A stretch of DNA of 64,000 nt from an uncultured Bacteroidales bacterium (GCA_900318835.1 ONLW01000003.1:62001-126000); one strand, 5' to 3'; positions 1 through 10,310 are shown, counted from the first letter of the stretch. Notes: generated from the sequence alone by a model not told the origin. Numbers and translations are program-made.

Positions 1-1350
1 GATATCCTCAACAAAGCCCGCAAGTTGAAGGGCTTGAACCTCGAGGATGTAGCCAAACTCCTCAGCGTCGAGGACGAGGCTGGCATCCAGAAAATCCTCG
101 ACACCGCCGAGTACTGCAAGGACGAGATCTACGGCCGCCGCCTAGTGCTCTTCGCCCCTATCTACACCGGCAACGCCTGCGTCAACAACTGCGTCTACTG
201 CGGTTTCCGCAAAGACAACAAGGCACTGAAGCGCAAAGTGCTCACCCTCGACGAGATTGAGGCCGAGACCCTCCAGCTGCTGCGCATGGGCCACAAGCGC
301 GCCCTGCTTATCTGTGGCGAAAGTCCCCGCAACGACGCCAACTATATGGTGGAAGCCATCCGCCGCACCTACGCTGCCAAAGACGAGAAGGGCAGCACCA
401 TTCGCCGTATCAACGTTGAGCTGGCACCCATGAGCGTCGAAGACTATGCCAAGTTGAAAGCCGAAAAGATTGGTACATACGTATGCTTCCAAGAGACCTA
501 CGACCCCATCGAGTACGCCAAGTTCCACCCCGCTGGCACCCCCAAGGCCGACTACCTCTGGCGTCTCACCTGCATGGACCGTGCCCAGGAAGGCGGCATC
601 AACGACGTGGGCATCGGCGTGCTGTTCGGCCTGGTCGACTACCGTTTCGAGATTCTCGCCATGATGGAGCATGCCCGCCACCTCGAAGAAGATTACGGCT
701 GCGGTCCTCACACTGTGAGCTTCCCCCGCATCGAGCCCGCCGAAGGCACTCCCTTCAGCCTGCCCGAGAACATCCCCCACCCCGTCTCCGACAAAGACTT
801 CATGAAGATTATCGCCATCATCCGCATCGCCATGCCCTATACGGGTATCATTATTAGTACACGTGAGCGTCCCGAGATGCGCGACAAACTGGTCAAATAT
901 GGTGTCAGCCAAATAAGTGCCGCCTCCGAGACCAATCCGGGCGGCTACGACGAAGGCAGCGACAACACCGCTGCCAAACCCTATGAGAAGACCGGCGACA
1001 CCGGTGCCCAGTTCACCCTCGGCGACCACCGCTCGCTCGACGAGGTCATCAGCATGATGATTGATGGCGGCTACATCCCCTCGTTCTGCACCGGCTGCTA
1101 CCGCAAAGGCCGCGTGGGTGCCGACTTCATGGACCTCGCCAAGCCCGGCCTCATCAAAGAGTACTGCAAACCCAACGCCATGTTCACATTTAGAGAATAC
1201 CTCGAAGACTATGCCAGCCCCGCCACCAAGGAAAAAGGCCTGCGTCTGCTCAAGGAACTGACCCAAACCTTCTCCAAAGAGGAGCTCAAGCGCCGCGTTG
1301 AGGGCAATCTCTGCAAAATCGGCGACGGCGAACGCGACCTCTACTTCTAA
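1..1350 (+). CDS. hydG: [FeFe]-hydrogenase maturase HydG (5' truncated by window edge)
   Basis: HydG is a radical SAM tyrosine lyase that makes the CO and cyanide ligands (as an Fe-CO-CN synthon) of the [FeFe]-hydrogenase H-cluster. The frame is open from base 1, so the true start lies upstream and about 450 residues are visible. The radical SAM cluster CX3CX2C is encoded at 178, 190 and 199 (followed by YCGF). The C-terminal auxiliary cluster motif CX2CX22C, which separates HydG from its relative ThiH, is at 1087, 1096 and 1165. The TIM-barrel body is intact and the 3' end is complete. A strong terminator follows. No hydE, hydF or hydrogenase gene is within the window; they may lie upstream. 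Confidence 0.93.
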   Translation, partial: DILNKARKLKGLNLEDVAKLLSVEDEAGIQKILDTAEYCKDEIYGRRLVLFAPIYTGNACVNNCVYCGFRKDNKALKRKVLTLDEIEAETLQLLRMGHKRALLICGESPRNDANYMVEAIRRTYAAKDEKGSTIRRINVELAPMSVEDYAKLKAEKIGTYVCFQETYDPIEYAKFHPAGTPKADYLWRLTCMDRAQEGGINDVGIGVLFGLVDYRFEILAMMEHARHLEEDYGCGPHTVSFPRIEPAEGTPFSLPENIPHPVSDKDFMKIIAIIRIAMPYTGIIISTRERPEMRDKLVKYGVSQISAASETNPGGYDEGSDNTAAKPYEKTGDTGAQFTLGDHRSLDEVISMMIDGGYIPSFCTGCYRKGRVGADFMDLAKPGLIKEYCKPNAMFTFREYLEDYASPATKEKGLRLLKELTQTFSKEELKRRVEGNLCKIGDGERDLYF

Positions 1351-1379
1351 ATCAATAAACACCACTATTTCAACACTTT

Positions 1380-1424
1380 AAGTTGGGACCCAGTATGTAT
1401 ACTGGGTCCCAACTTGTTTATTTT
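1380..1424 (+). terminator. Perfect 16-bp hairpin terminator after hydG
   Basis: Arms 1380-1395 and 1400-1415 are perfectly complementary around a 4-nt loop (TGTA), followed by a T-rich stretch (gtttatttt). It lies 29 nt after the hydG stop and fits a Rho-independent terminator. Confidence 0.85.
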
Positions 1425-1469
1425 CAGCATCAACGGCAGAAAAAAAATTATGTTAAAATTTAAAAAAAA

Positions 1470-1501
1470 TTTGGTCAGTATTAAAAAAGGGTGTATCTTT
1501 G
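1470..1501 (+). promoter_or_regulatory. Bacteroidota-type promoter for the barrel gene
   Basis: TTTG at 1470-1473, 20 nt, then TATCTTTG at 1494-1501 match the Bacteroidota primary sigma consensus. The following leader to the ATG at 1570 is AT-rich. Confidence 0.75.
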
Positions 1502-1569
1502 CATCATAAAATTTAAGAAAATTTAATTTAAAACCAAATAACATATTGTTTAACAAAAACCCTAAAAAA

Positions 1570-2229
1570 ATGAAAAAAATTCTTTTAACCCTTGCTCTCG
1601 CAGCATTCGCAATGACCGCTAATGCTCAGTTGGTTATCGGTGGCAACATCAATGCTAATCACGACAACAGGCATACGAAAGACTATGCCAGCGGTACCAC
1701 CACCAACAGCTTCACCATCATGCCCAAAGTTGGCTACCAGTTGAACGAAAACATGCAGGTTGGTGCACAGTTCGGCTGGCAGTATGACTACACCAGAAAC
1801 TATACTGGCGATGCCGACACCTACACCTCCACCTCCCAAACCGGTACTTCCGGCCAGCCCACCATCTGGTTCAACCCCTACTTCCGCTACAATGTTGCCA
1901 ACTGGAAAAACTTCACCGTTTTTGCTGAGGCACAGCTGAGACTTGGTCTCCACCTCGAGAGCTCCAACTACACCAGCGCTACCTCCACCACTGTCAACAA
2001 TGGCGACAACTACACCAGCTTCGGCCTCACCCTTGTTCCTGGTCTGAACTACTCCCTCAGCGAGCACTGCTCGTTGGACCTCTATGTCAACATCTTCCGC
2101 TGCTATGCCGAGTTCGCAACCTCCGACGCTGGTGGCAGCCACGAGTTCAGCCTCGGTGCCAACATGAACAATCGCAGCATCAGTACTCACCTGAATGTCT
2201 TCAGCATTGGTTTCAACTACGCTTTCTAA
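1570..2229 (+). CDS. Small outer-membrane beta-barrel protein
   Basis: A 219-residue protein with a classic signal peptide (MKKILLTLALAAF, then TANAQ with cleavage after the Ala before Gln). The mature part is a run of amphipathic strands rich in Gly, Asn, Thr and aromatic residues, ending NYAF with the terminal Phe expected of outer-membrane barrels. It resembles the 8-10-stranded OmpW/OprF-like barrels of Bacteroidota; no catalytic motif is visible and its ligand is unknown. I place the start at 1570 because an upstream TTG at 1546 would add eight lysine/asparagine-rich residues before the signal peptide. It is monocistronic, between a promoter at 1470 and a terminator at 2253. Confidence 0.75.
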   Translation: MKKILLTLALAAFAMTANAQLVIGGNINANHDNRHTKDYASGTTTNSFTIMPKVGYQLNENMQVGAQFGWQYDYTRNYTGDADTYTSTSQTGTSGQPTIWFNPYFRYNVANWKNFTVFAEAQLRLGLHLESSNYTSATSTTVNNGDNYTSFGLTLVPGLNYSLSEHCSLDLYVNIFRCYAEFATSDAGGSHEFSLGANMNNRSISTHLNVFSIGFNYAF

Positions 2230-2252
2230 ATCATAGTTGACAACTCTACCCC

Positions 2253-2288
2253 AAAGAAGGCCTTCCTGTGGGAAGGCCTTCTTTTTTT
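2253..2288 (+). terminator. Rho-independent terminator after barrel gene
   Basis: Arms 2253-2266 and 2271-2284 pair perfectly (AAAGAAGGCCTTCC) with loop TGTG and run into T7. Confidence 0.9.
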
Positions 2289-2490
2289 CCATATCTTTCC
2301 TTTACCCTACCTTACACATCACCTACTAAAAAAAAAAGATGATAAAGGGATGAGTAAGAGAAGAGTAAGAGATGGTGGCTATTAAACACTGATTTACAGG
2401 TCGTTAAACGACACATTTAACACAAAATACAATTGATTAATATTCAACTATTTATCCATTTCCAATCAAAAAGGTATTTAATTATTAAAA
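2289..2490. other. Intergenic stretch, no gene seen
   Basis: About 200 bp between the barrel terminator and the luxS terminator. Apart from the 11-bp repeat array at 2352-2400 it is AT-rich sequence with no convincing ORF or RNA gene. Confidence 0.6.
2352..2400 (+). repeat. 11-bp tandem array with conserved tail (locus A)
   Basis: Units GAGTAAGAGAA (2352-2362) and GAGTAAGAGAT (2363-2373), followed by a tail GGTGGCTATTAAACACTG that continues to CAGG at 2400. The same unit and a similar tail recur at 45591-45661 and, inverted, at 25067-25125; related arrays without this tail are at 13142 and 57523. Confidence 0.8.
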
Positions 2491-2519
2491 GAAAACCCCT
2501 ACGGAATAATCCGTAGGGG
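2490..2519 (-). terminator. luxS terminator
   Basis: Arms 2496-2505 and 2510-2519 (CCCCTACGGA and its complement) are perfect, with a 4-nt loop. Read on the minus strand they are followed by TTTTC and more T, 33 nt after the luxS stop. Confidence 0.85.
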
Positions 2520-2551
2520 AATATCCTGTAGGGTTTTTCTTTTAATAGATT

Positions 2552-3046
2552 TTATGCGTCGGCGAAGACCTTACCGTCTTTCAATGTCACCTGCAGCTTG
2601 GTGTACTCGCAGTGGAAGTCGTTCTTCAGGCGGTCGAGGTAGCGGCGGCTCTCCCAGTGGCACATGGGGAGGTCGTGCAGCAGACAGTTACCGCAGGTCT
2701 CGGGCGTGGTGGCGGGCACCTCAGTCTGAGTAAGTATCCACTCGAGGCATTCGATGGTGAGAAGGCGCATGTCCTCGACTGTGTAGCTGCCGGTCATGAT
2801 GACATACATGCCGGTGAGGCAGCCCATGGGCCCCACGTAGACGACATCCTCCTTGGCCTCGGAGTTGCGGAACCAAGTAGCCATGAGGTGCTCGAGGCTG
2901 TGCATAGCCGCAGGTGCCACGGCAGGCTCGCGGTTAGGCTCGGTGATGCGGAGGTCGAAAGTGGTAAAACCCTTGTCGACACGCGACACATAGATGCCGG
3001 GCTTCAAGTGGGTATGGTCGATGGTAAAACTCTGTATTACTTCCAT
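2552..3046 (-). CDS. luxS: S-ribosylhomocysteine lyase LuxS
   Basis: LuxS cleaves S-ribosylhomocysteine to homocysteine and the autoinducer-2 precursor DPD, in the cytoplasm. The 164-residue length is typical. Visible hallmarks are the metal-binding HSLEH (His49, His53) with Cys118 in TCGNC as third ligand, DLRITEPN for substrate binding, and GPMGC with catalytic Cys76. The residue after that cysteine is Leu rather than the common Arg or Gln, a mild difference. The gene lies downstream of mtnN on the same strand, so consecutive steps of S-adenosylhomocysteine recycling are encoded together. Confidence 0.96.
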   Translation of the reverse strand: MEVIQSFTIDHTHLKPGIYVSRVDKGFTTFDLRITEPNREPAVAPAAMHSLEHLMATWFRNSEAKEDVVYVGPMGCLTGMYVIMTGSYTVEDMRLLTIECLEWILTQTEVPATTPETCGNCLLHDLPMCHWESRRYLDRLKNDFHCEYTKLQVTLKDGKVFADA

Positions 3047-3072
3047 GGTTTCTTCTTTTTTTTTCAGTATCC

Positions 3073-3108
3073 CTAGTATAACTTAGTATTATACTAGTAT
3101 TACTAGAG
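3073..3108. repeat. 9-bp CTAGTATTA-type repeats between mtnN and luxS
   Basis: Units CTAGTATAA (3073), CTTAGTATT (3082), CTAGTATTA (3094) and a partial CTAGAG (3103), with one 3-nt interruption. The array fills the 69-bp gap between the mtnN stop and the luxS start. Related 9-bp arrays are at 17207 and 38458. Confidence 0.7.
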
Positions 3109-3115
3109 ATGCCAG

Positions 3116-3781
3116 CTATTCTAGCGTTTCCAAATATTTCTTTACGAAGCGGAAGGACTCATCGCACATCGAGGCGAGGAAGTCCTCCCACTGCTGCTGG
3201 TGGTTGTCGGTGCGACCGGGGGTATCGCTGATGACACGCAGACTCATAAACGGCACCTTCATCAGGTAGCAGGTCTGTGCGATGGCGGCGCTCTCCATGT
3301 CGCAGGCCAGACCATCAGGGAAGTGGCGCTTGATGTCGTTCTGCCGCTCGCGGTCGGTGATAAACTGGTCGCCGGTGCAAATGAGGCCGGTCATCAACCG
3401 CTCGGTCGAACCGAGCGGCACAGTGAGAGTGTGGTCCAACAGTTTTTTGTCGGCGTCGTAACGGGCGGGGAGACCCTGTACCTGGCCGCAGACGGAGCCG
3501 AGGCCGCCGCAATCCACGTCGTGGTAGACGGCCTGCGTGGCGGCCAGTACGTCCATCAGCTGCATCTGAGGGTCGATGCCTCCGGCAAGTCCGGTACTGA
3601 TGATGGCGTCGGGGTGGTGCTCGTGGATGAGACGCATGGTCCCCACAGCGGCATTCACCTTGCCAATGCCGCACTGCCAAAGCACTATCTCATTGTTTCC
3701 CAGGCGGCCGATATCGCCGCCAAGAGCATCGCGCATTTGGCGATACTCTATATCCATGGCTATGATAACTCCTATCTTCAT
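3116..3781 (-). CDS. mtnN: 5'-methylthioadenosine/S-adenosylhomocysteine nucleosidase
   Basis: MtnN (Pfs) hydrolyses methylthioadenosine and S-adenosylhomocysteine, releasing adenine and S-ribosylhomocysteine, the LuxS substrate. The 221-residue protein has the family pattern: MKIGVIIAM-IE with catalytic Glu12, GIGKVNA, STGLAGG, CDMESAAIAQ (ribose-binding Glu) and VISDTPG with the catalytic Asp. It probably begins a two-gene transcript with luxS. Its start codon at 3779-3781 is immediately preceded by a 7-bp repeat array instead of a recognisable ribosome-binding site. Confidence 0.94.
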   Translation of the reverse strand: MKIGVIIAMDIEYRQMRDALGGDIGRLGNNEIVLWQCGIGKVNAAVGTMRLIHEHHPDAIISTGLAGGIDPQMQLMDVLAATQAVYHDVDCGGLGSVCGQVQGLPARYDADKKLLDHTLTVPLGSTERLMTGLICTGDQFITDRERQNDIKRHFPDGLACDMESAAIAQTCYLMKVPFMSLRVISDTPGRTDNHQQQWEDFLASMCDESFRFVKKYLETLE

Positions 3782-3784
3782 GAT

Positions 3785-5552
<1,768 letters not shown>

Positions 5553-5607
5553 TCAACATGCGTTATATCATTAAAAACTAACCACTAACACACAGCAAGG
5601 ATAAGTC

Positions 5608-6843
5608 ATGAAACGCTGGATTCGCATCTTTACAATATCTGTTTTCGCCATTGCAGCCGTAAGTTTGGTCGTCATCCAATTCTACCAAACCCGCCGGACC
5701 TTCTCCATCAACGACAACATGTTCAACATCGGCGTGGGCAACGCCATGGACGAGGTGATCAAACAACTCGAAGGCGATGTCAAAGGAGATGATAGGCAGA
5801 CGGGCACAGCCTTCAGCTATCAAGGTCTCGACTCTCTGATCACCGAGCAACTACTGCTCAACGGCATTGACATACATCCCGAAGTAGGCCTCTACAACAG
5901 CAGTGAACGCTCGTTTCTCTACAGCTCGGATCCCAAGCACGAAAAACAGCTGGAGGAGTCGCCCTACCGCTACAATTTCCATCCAGCCGGAGTTGTCTCC
6001 AGCAACCAGCTATTTATCAACCTTGCCTTCCCAAGCGCCCAGCTGTTCCTTCAACGCAACTCCAATCTCTTCGTCTACATGACATTCTTTCTCGTGCTGA
6101 TTATCGCCACCATGTTCATCATCTCGCTGCGCACACTGGCCAACCAGCGCAAACTCGACCAAATGAAATCGGAGTTCATCAACAACATGACCCATGAAAT
6201 CAAGACCCCTCTGGCCACCATCGGGCTGGCCTGCGAGATGTTGCGCGACGAAACCATTTCGCAAGACATTGATTCGCGACAGAACTTCATAGGTATCATC
6301 AACGACGAGAACCAGCGCATGCGCGTCCTTGTGGAGACCATCCTTCAGAGTGCCAAGATGTCGAATAAGAACTTCCGCATCAGTCCCAAAGAGGTTGATG
6401 TGCACCAAATCATCGGCAAAGTGGCACAAAGCTTCACCCTGACACTCAGCAATCGTGGCGGACATCTGGAAACACATCTCGGTGCTGATCCTTCGGTCAT
6501 TGTGGCTGATGAACTGCACCTCACCAACCTTGTCTACAACCTCATCGACAACGGCATCAAATACTCTACCAATGCCCCTGAGATTACAGTATCGACCGCC
6601 ATCGTAGACGGCAAACTTGAGTTGCGGGTCAGCGACCACGGAATCGGCATCTCAAAGGAGGATCAGAAGCATGTCTTCGAAAAATTCTACCGCGTTTCCA
6701 CGGGCAATGTGCACAACGTGAAAGGTTTCGGCATAGGATTAAACTATGTGGCCCAGGTGGTAAAACTCCACCAGGGCCACATTGCGATTGAAAGTACTCT
6801 CGGTCAGGGCTCCACTTTCATCATCACCCTGCCACTTCAGTAA
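5608..6843 (+). CDS. Membrane sensor histidine kinase, orphan
   Basis: A 411-residue two-component sensor. Membrane segments lie near residues 7-25 and 156-175, enclosing a ~130-residue periplasmic sensor with no recognised fold. The cytoplasmic part has an HisKA domain (FINNMTHEIKTPLA, phospho-accepting His196) and an HATPase domain with N box NLIDNGIKYS, G1 DHGIGIS, F box FEKFYR and G2 GFGIGLNYV. It resembles the Bacteroides RprX/KdpD-like class. No response regulator is adjacent: pyrG is divergent upstream and the C10 protease is convergent 3 bp downstream, so its partner must be elsewhere. All catalytic boxes are intact. Confidence 0.88.
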   Translation: MKRWIRIFTISVFAIAAVSLVVIQFYQTRRTFSINDNMFNIGVGNAMDEVIKQLEGDVKGDDRQTGTAFSYQGLDSLITEQLLLNGIDIHPEVGLYNSSERSFLYSSDPKHEKQLEESPYRYNFHPAGVVSSNQLFINLAFPSAQLFLQRNSNLFVYMTFFLVLIIATMFIISLRTLANQRKLDQMKSEFINNMTHEIKTPLATIGLACEMLRDETISQDIDSRQNFIGIINDENQRMRVLVETILQSAKMSNKNFRISPKEVDVHQIIGKVAQSFTLTLSNRGGHLETHLGADPSVIVADELHLTNLVYNLIDNGIKYSTNAPEITVSTAIVDGKLELRVSDHGIGISKEDQKHVFEKFYRVSTGNVHNVKGFGIGLNYVAQVVKLHQGHIAIESTLGQGSTFIITLPLQ

Positions 6844-6846
6844 CTT

Positions 6847-8337
6847 TTATTGTACCATAAACTTGCCTGACTGGCTATTCAGTCTGTAGATATAGACTCC
6901 TGCGGGCATCGCGTCGACACGCACCTGCAACTCGCCTTCTCCAGCCGGCACAGGCCGAGTATACACCAAACGACCCTCGATATTGTAAATCATGATATCG
7001 CCAGCATTTTCCGTACTATACGGTAACATGACGGTCTGTACGGCGGGATTGGGATAGGGAGTCCCAAACTGGGTATTATCAACATCATTAACACCTGCGC
7101 CTCCAGGAGGAACCATTCCAATGATACAAGCCTGATTCACATTAAAATTATAGCCACCGGCATTCATTCTATTGGTCCTCAAGTTGAAGAAACTATTGTT
7201 TCCGCCGTCCCATCCCCAATTCATAAAGTATCTGTTGGTGTCGGTCTCCATATATCCGCCACACACCCAAGCATGTCCTGCTGCATCACGACCAGTACCC
7301 GACGATGAACGACCACTCATATACACCACATCCTGATTCAGCAATTGCTCACGGATGGTATTGACAAACATATTGCTATTGTTATCATTACGATAGAGCA
7401 TGCGACCTGTTTCGTATTTGAAATATCTAGAGGCAGCTGCAGGAACATCCGCACTCTGAGCGCCACTGCCATCGGGAGTATAACCCATCTTGACTGCAAC
7501 ACCTGCGGAATACATCAAGCGAGCAATTTCATGCATCTGTTCATCAGTACAGGAAGCCACTTGCCGACCTTGACTATTGGTGGGAGCATTGGGCATCATG
7601 TCGTAGTTGAAGTCAGCCGAATCATCGAAATTATACTCCTGATTACCTACCGGCATGGTGATAGCAGAATCCGAGCCACTCAATTGTCTTCTCAGATTAT
7701 ACGAAGCACGTCCTGTTCCTCTTCTAGGATACCTGTAGTAATGCATAATCTGGGAAAATGCTGTGGCCACACAACCAGCAATAGCATAACGGCCGCTGGT
7801 GATGGTTTGGGGGCAATAGTAATTATAGGTAGGTGCCAGATCATCCCCTTGTCCCCATTTTTCACTCATCAGAATGTGCTGTGCATCCTTGGTGTCGCCC
7901 TTATAACTCTTGGTCGACAAAGCCGTCCACATGGGATCGTCAGGATAGTTGTTCTCGGCGTCATCCACCTGAACACCGCTTATCATTTCGGCATAGCTTT
8001 CCAAGAACCATCTCATGTTGGCAGGAAAGCAGCTAGGATCTAACGAACCCTCGATGGAGTAGCCGATAAGTGGGTCGATAACGGTAGTTGCGGCCATGAT
8101 AACCCAACCCTCGTCAGAGCAATTGAAGAAATAGGAGGCGGGGATGCCTAGTTTCTCATTGTTGATCTGATAGACAAGCTCAAGGTCATTGGCCGTCCAT
8201 TTCTCGACTTTGTTATAATAGTTCATAAAATAGGCAGCAGCCTCTCTGGCCTCTTCCATGCTGATGTTTTCGGCCTTGGCGCTATTGATACCAAGAGCCA
8301 TCACAAACACTAGTAATGAGGAGATTACTTTTTTCAT
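6847..8337 (-). CDS. C10-family (streptopain-like) cysteine protease with T9SS sorting tail
   Basis: A 496-residue secreted protease. Order: signal peptide (1-22), Spi-like inhibitory propeptide to about residue 130, peptidase C10 domain with catalytic Cys189 (AGCVATAFSQIMHYYRYP) and His355 (GHAWVCGGY) followed by NWGWDG, then a C-terminal ~75-residue type A T9SS sorting domain (FGTPYPNPA ... GVYIYRL ... GKFMVQ). C10 peptidases include SpeB and periodontain/interpain. The tail predicts passage through the Por secretion system and anchoring on the cell surface. Its promoter is at 8378. It converges on the histidine kinase with only 3 bp between stops and no obvious terminator. Confidence 0.92.
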   Translation of the reverse strand: MKKVISSLLVFVMALGINSAKAENISMEEAREAAAYFMNYYNKVEKWTANDLELVYQINNEKLGIPASYFFNCSDEGWVIMAATTVIDPLIGYSIEGSLDPSCFPANMRWFLESYAEMISGVQVDDAENNYPDDPMWTALSTKSYKGDTKDAQHILMSEKWGQGDDLAPTYNYYCPQTITSGRYAIAGCVATAFSQIMHYYRYPRRGTGRASYNLRRQLSGSDSAITMPVGNQEYNFDDSADFNYDMMPNAPTNSQGRQVASCTDEQMHEIARLMYSAGVAVKMGYTPDGSGAQSADVPAAASRYFKYETGRMLYRNDNNSNMFVNTIREQLLNQDVVYMSGRSSSGTGRDAAGHAWVCGGYMETDTNRYFMNWGWDGGNNSFFNLRTNRMNAGGYNFNVNQACIIGMVPPGGAGVNDVDNTQFGTPYPNPAVQTVMLPYSTENAGDIMIYNIEGRLVYTRPVPAGEGELQVRVDAMPAGVYIYRLNSQSGKFMVQ

Positions 8338-8377
8338 TTTATATTTTATTTATTATATTGTTTTTCTTTTCACGGTG

Positions 8378-8385
8378 CAAAGATA
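8378..8385 (-). promoter_or_regulatory. -7 element for the C10 protease
   Basis: Minus-strand TATCTTTG followed by C, about 40 nt upstream of the start codon at 8337. Confidence 0.65.
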
Positions 8386-8431
8386 CATCTTTTTCCCGAC
8401 ATACAGAAAAATATTTTTCTTATCATTTCCT

Positions 8432-8474
8432 AAAAAAAAAGGCTAAAGGTATTTTTCCCTTTAGCCTCTTTTTT
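8432..8474 (-). terminator. Terminator of the rpsF-rpsR-rplI operon
   Basis: GGCTAAAGG (8441-8449) and CCTTTAGCC (8458-8466) form a perfect stem with A-rich sequence on one side and T-rich on the other, so it may act in both directions. It lies just after the rplI stop. Confidence 0.85.
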
Positions 8475-8490
8475 ATAGGTCCGAACGAAT

Positions 8491-8934
8491 TTATTCGGCA
8501 ACCACCTCAATATTCAACTCAGCCTTGATGTCTTTGTAGACATTAACCTTGGCGGTGTAGTTGCCAACGGCCTTGATGGCCTCGACAACGATGTTCTTGC
8601 GGTCGATGTCATAGTTGTGCTGCTCCTTGAGAGCCTCGGCAACCATGATATTGTTGACACCACCGAAGAGCTGGCCGTTCTCACCAACTTTGGCGATGAT
8701 TTTCACGGTCTTGCCGTTGAGGGCAGCCTGCTGGGTCTCAGCGTTCTTGCGGAGGACTTCCTCCTTGTGGGCGCGCTGACGCAGATTCTCGGCATGAATC
8801 TTCTTATTAACGGGAGTGGCGATGATAGCCATGCCCATGGGAAGAAGATAGTTGTTGGCATAGCCGTTCTTCACGTTGACGATTTCGTCTTTGTAGCCCA
8901 AGTTGGCCACATCTTGTTTCAGTATGATTTCCAT
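8491..8934 (-). CDS. rplI: 50S ribosomal protein L9
   Basis: 147 residues with the L9 N-terminal signature (MEIILKQDVANLGYKDEIVNVKNGYANNYL), a long connecting helix rich in charged residues (about 45-80) and the C-terminal globular domain. L9 binds 23S rRNA near the L1 stalk. It is the last gene of the rpsF-rpsR-rplI operon, 18 bp after rpsR. Confidence 0.97.
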   Translation of the reverse strand: MEIILKQDVANLGYKDEIVNVKNGYANNYLLPMGMAIIATPVNKKIHAENLRQRAHKEEVLRKNAETQQAALNGKTVKIIAKVGENGQLFGGVNNIMVAEALKEQHNYDIDRKNIVVEAIKAVGNYTAKVNVYKDIKAELNIEVVAE

Positions 8935-8952
8935 CTATTCTTCCTCCTAATT

Positions 8953-9219
8953 TTATTTGAGACAATCGGCGACGTAGGGCATCAGGGCGATATGACGGGC
9001 GCGCTTGATAGCCTGCGACACTTTTTTCTGGTACTTGTTCGAGGTGCCGGTGATGCGGCGGGGCAGAATCTTGCCCTGCTCGTTGACGAACTTCAGCAGG
9101 AAGTCGGCATCCTTATAGTCGATATACTTGATACCGAGTTTTTTGAAACGGCAATATTTCTTACGCTGGGTCTCCACAGCGATAGGGGTCAAATATTTGA
9201 TTTCGGTCTCGTTAGCCAT
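8953..9219 (-). CDS. rpsR: 30S ribosomal protein S18
   Basis: 88 residues with the S18 core ([20 protein letters not shown] and the [19 protein letters not shown]-like tail). S18 pairs with S6 on the platform of the small subunit. It lacks zinc-binding cysteine pairs. It lies in the middle of the rpsF-rpsR-rplI operon. Confidence 0.97.
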   Translation of the reverse strand: MANETEIKYLTPIAVETQRKKYCRFKKLGIKYIDYKDADFLLKFVNEQGKILPRRITGTSNKYQKKVSQAIKRARHIALMPYVADCLK

Positions 9220-9248
9220 AATTCTTCTTTTCTTTACTGGTTAGACAT

Positions 9249-9599
9249 TTATGCTTCGGCGGGAGCTTCAGCCTTTTTGGCACGTTTCTTCTCGTTGTAG
9301 GCCACAGCGTGCTTGTCGAGGCTCACGGTGAGGAAGCGGAGGAGACGCTCGTCACGCTTGTAGGCGATCTCAAGGTCATTGATGACGCTACCCTCGGCGC
9401 GGAACTCGATGAGGTAGTAGAATCCAGTGGTCTTTTTACGGATAGGATAGGCGAGCTTACGCATGCCCCAGTTGTTCTCGTACACGATCTCAGCACCTTT
9501 GCTGGTGAGCAGGTCGACGTACTTCTTTACCGTTTCCTTCATCTGTTCTTCAGACAAAACGGGAGTTGCAATGAAAACGGTTTCGTACTGTTTTACCAT
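9249..9599 (-). CDS. rpsF: 30S ribosomal protein S6
   Basis: 116 residues with the ferredoxin-like S6 fold: [15 protein letters not shown] at the start, [22 protein letters not shown] in the middle and a lysine/alanine-rich tail ([13 protein letters not shown]). It is the first gene of the operon, 29 bp before rpsR. S6 binds S18 and 16S rRNA; in several bacteria the S6:S18 pair controls its own mRNA, but no clear leader structure is visible here. Confidence 0.97.
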   Translation of the reverse strand: MVKQYETVFIATPVLSEEQMKETVKKYVDLLTSKGAEIVYENNWGMRKLAYPIRKKTTGFYYLIEFRAEGSVINDLEIAYKRDERLLRFLTVSLDKHAVAYNEKKRAKKAEAPAEA

Positions 9600-9644
9600 T
9601 ACTTTGTTTGTTTTTTTTGATTGTTAATTAATTGTTTTAAACAA

Positions 9645-9673
9645 AAAAAGACAGGCACATGTCCTGTCTTTTT
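9645..9673 (-). terminator. Terminator of the tRNA cluster
   Basis: AAAAAGACAGG (9645-9655) pairs with CCTGTCTTTTT (9663-9673). It lies between the last tRNA of the minus-strand cluster and the rpsF start, so it ends the tRNA transcript. Confidence 0.8.
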
Positions 9674-9680
9674 CTTTTTG

Positions 9681-9753
<73 letters not shown>

Positions 9754-9783
9754 GGTTGCATGTACGCAAAAGCGAGGTTTGTG

Positions 9784-9857
9784 TCGGGGTGAGAAGACTC
9801 GAACTTCCGGCCTCCACGTCCCGAACGTGGCGCGCTAGCCAACTGCGCTACACCCCG
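9784..9857 (-). tRNA. tRNA-Pro (CGG)
   Basis: Acceptor CGGGGTG/CACCCCG, anticodon stem CCACG/CGTGG with loop TTCGGGA, discriminator A. CCA not encoded. Confidence 0.95.
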
Positions 9858-9862
9858 CGATA

Positions 9863-9937
9863 GTGTCCTGGCAGGGATTCGAACCCTGGACCCATTGATT
9901 AAGAGTCAATTGCTCTACCAGCTGAGCTACCAAGACA
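9863..9937 (-). tRNA. tRNA-Lys (CTT)
   Basis: Acceptor TGTCTTG/CAGGACA with one T-G wobble pair, anticodon stem ATTGA/TCAAT with loop CTCTTAA, T loop TTCGAAT. CCA not encoded; the discriminator position reads C, unusual for Lys. Confidence 0.9.
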
Positions 9938-10048
9938 TTATTCTTTCGCTTGTGTTCCAGCAACGTGCATCGGCCTCTCTCTGAGGCATCTTTTGGACAT
10001 GGACTTTGCCGCTGCTGCAGCATTTCAAATTACTCTCTTTGTTTCTGG

Positions 10049-10121
<73 letters not shown>

Positions 10122-10129
10122 ATTGTTGG

Positions 10130-10212
10130 TACTCCGGGTGGGACTTGAACCCACACGCCCTTGCGGGCAAGGGATTTTAAGTCCCTCGTGTCTACCATTC
10201 CACCACCAGAGC
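10130..10212 (-). tRNA. tRNA-Leu (TAA)
   Basis: An 83-nt class II tRNA with long variable arm (TGCCCGCAAGGGCG), anticodon stem AGGGA/TCCCT with loop CTTAAAA, acceptor GCTCTGG/CCGGAGT and discriminator A. Confidence 0.95.
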
Positions 10213-10237
10213 CTTTCTCTCTGATTTAGGAGACCTG

Positions 10238-10310
<73 letters not shown>

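Noticed and set aside
142-1365. Long minus-strand ORF opposite hydG
   Set aside because: It mirrors the hydG codons, is rich in Ala/Gly/Val/His as antisense frames of GC-rich genes are, and shows no domain.
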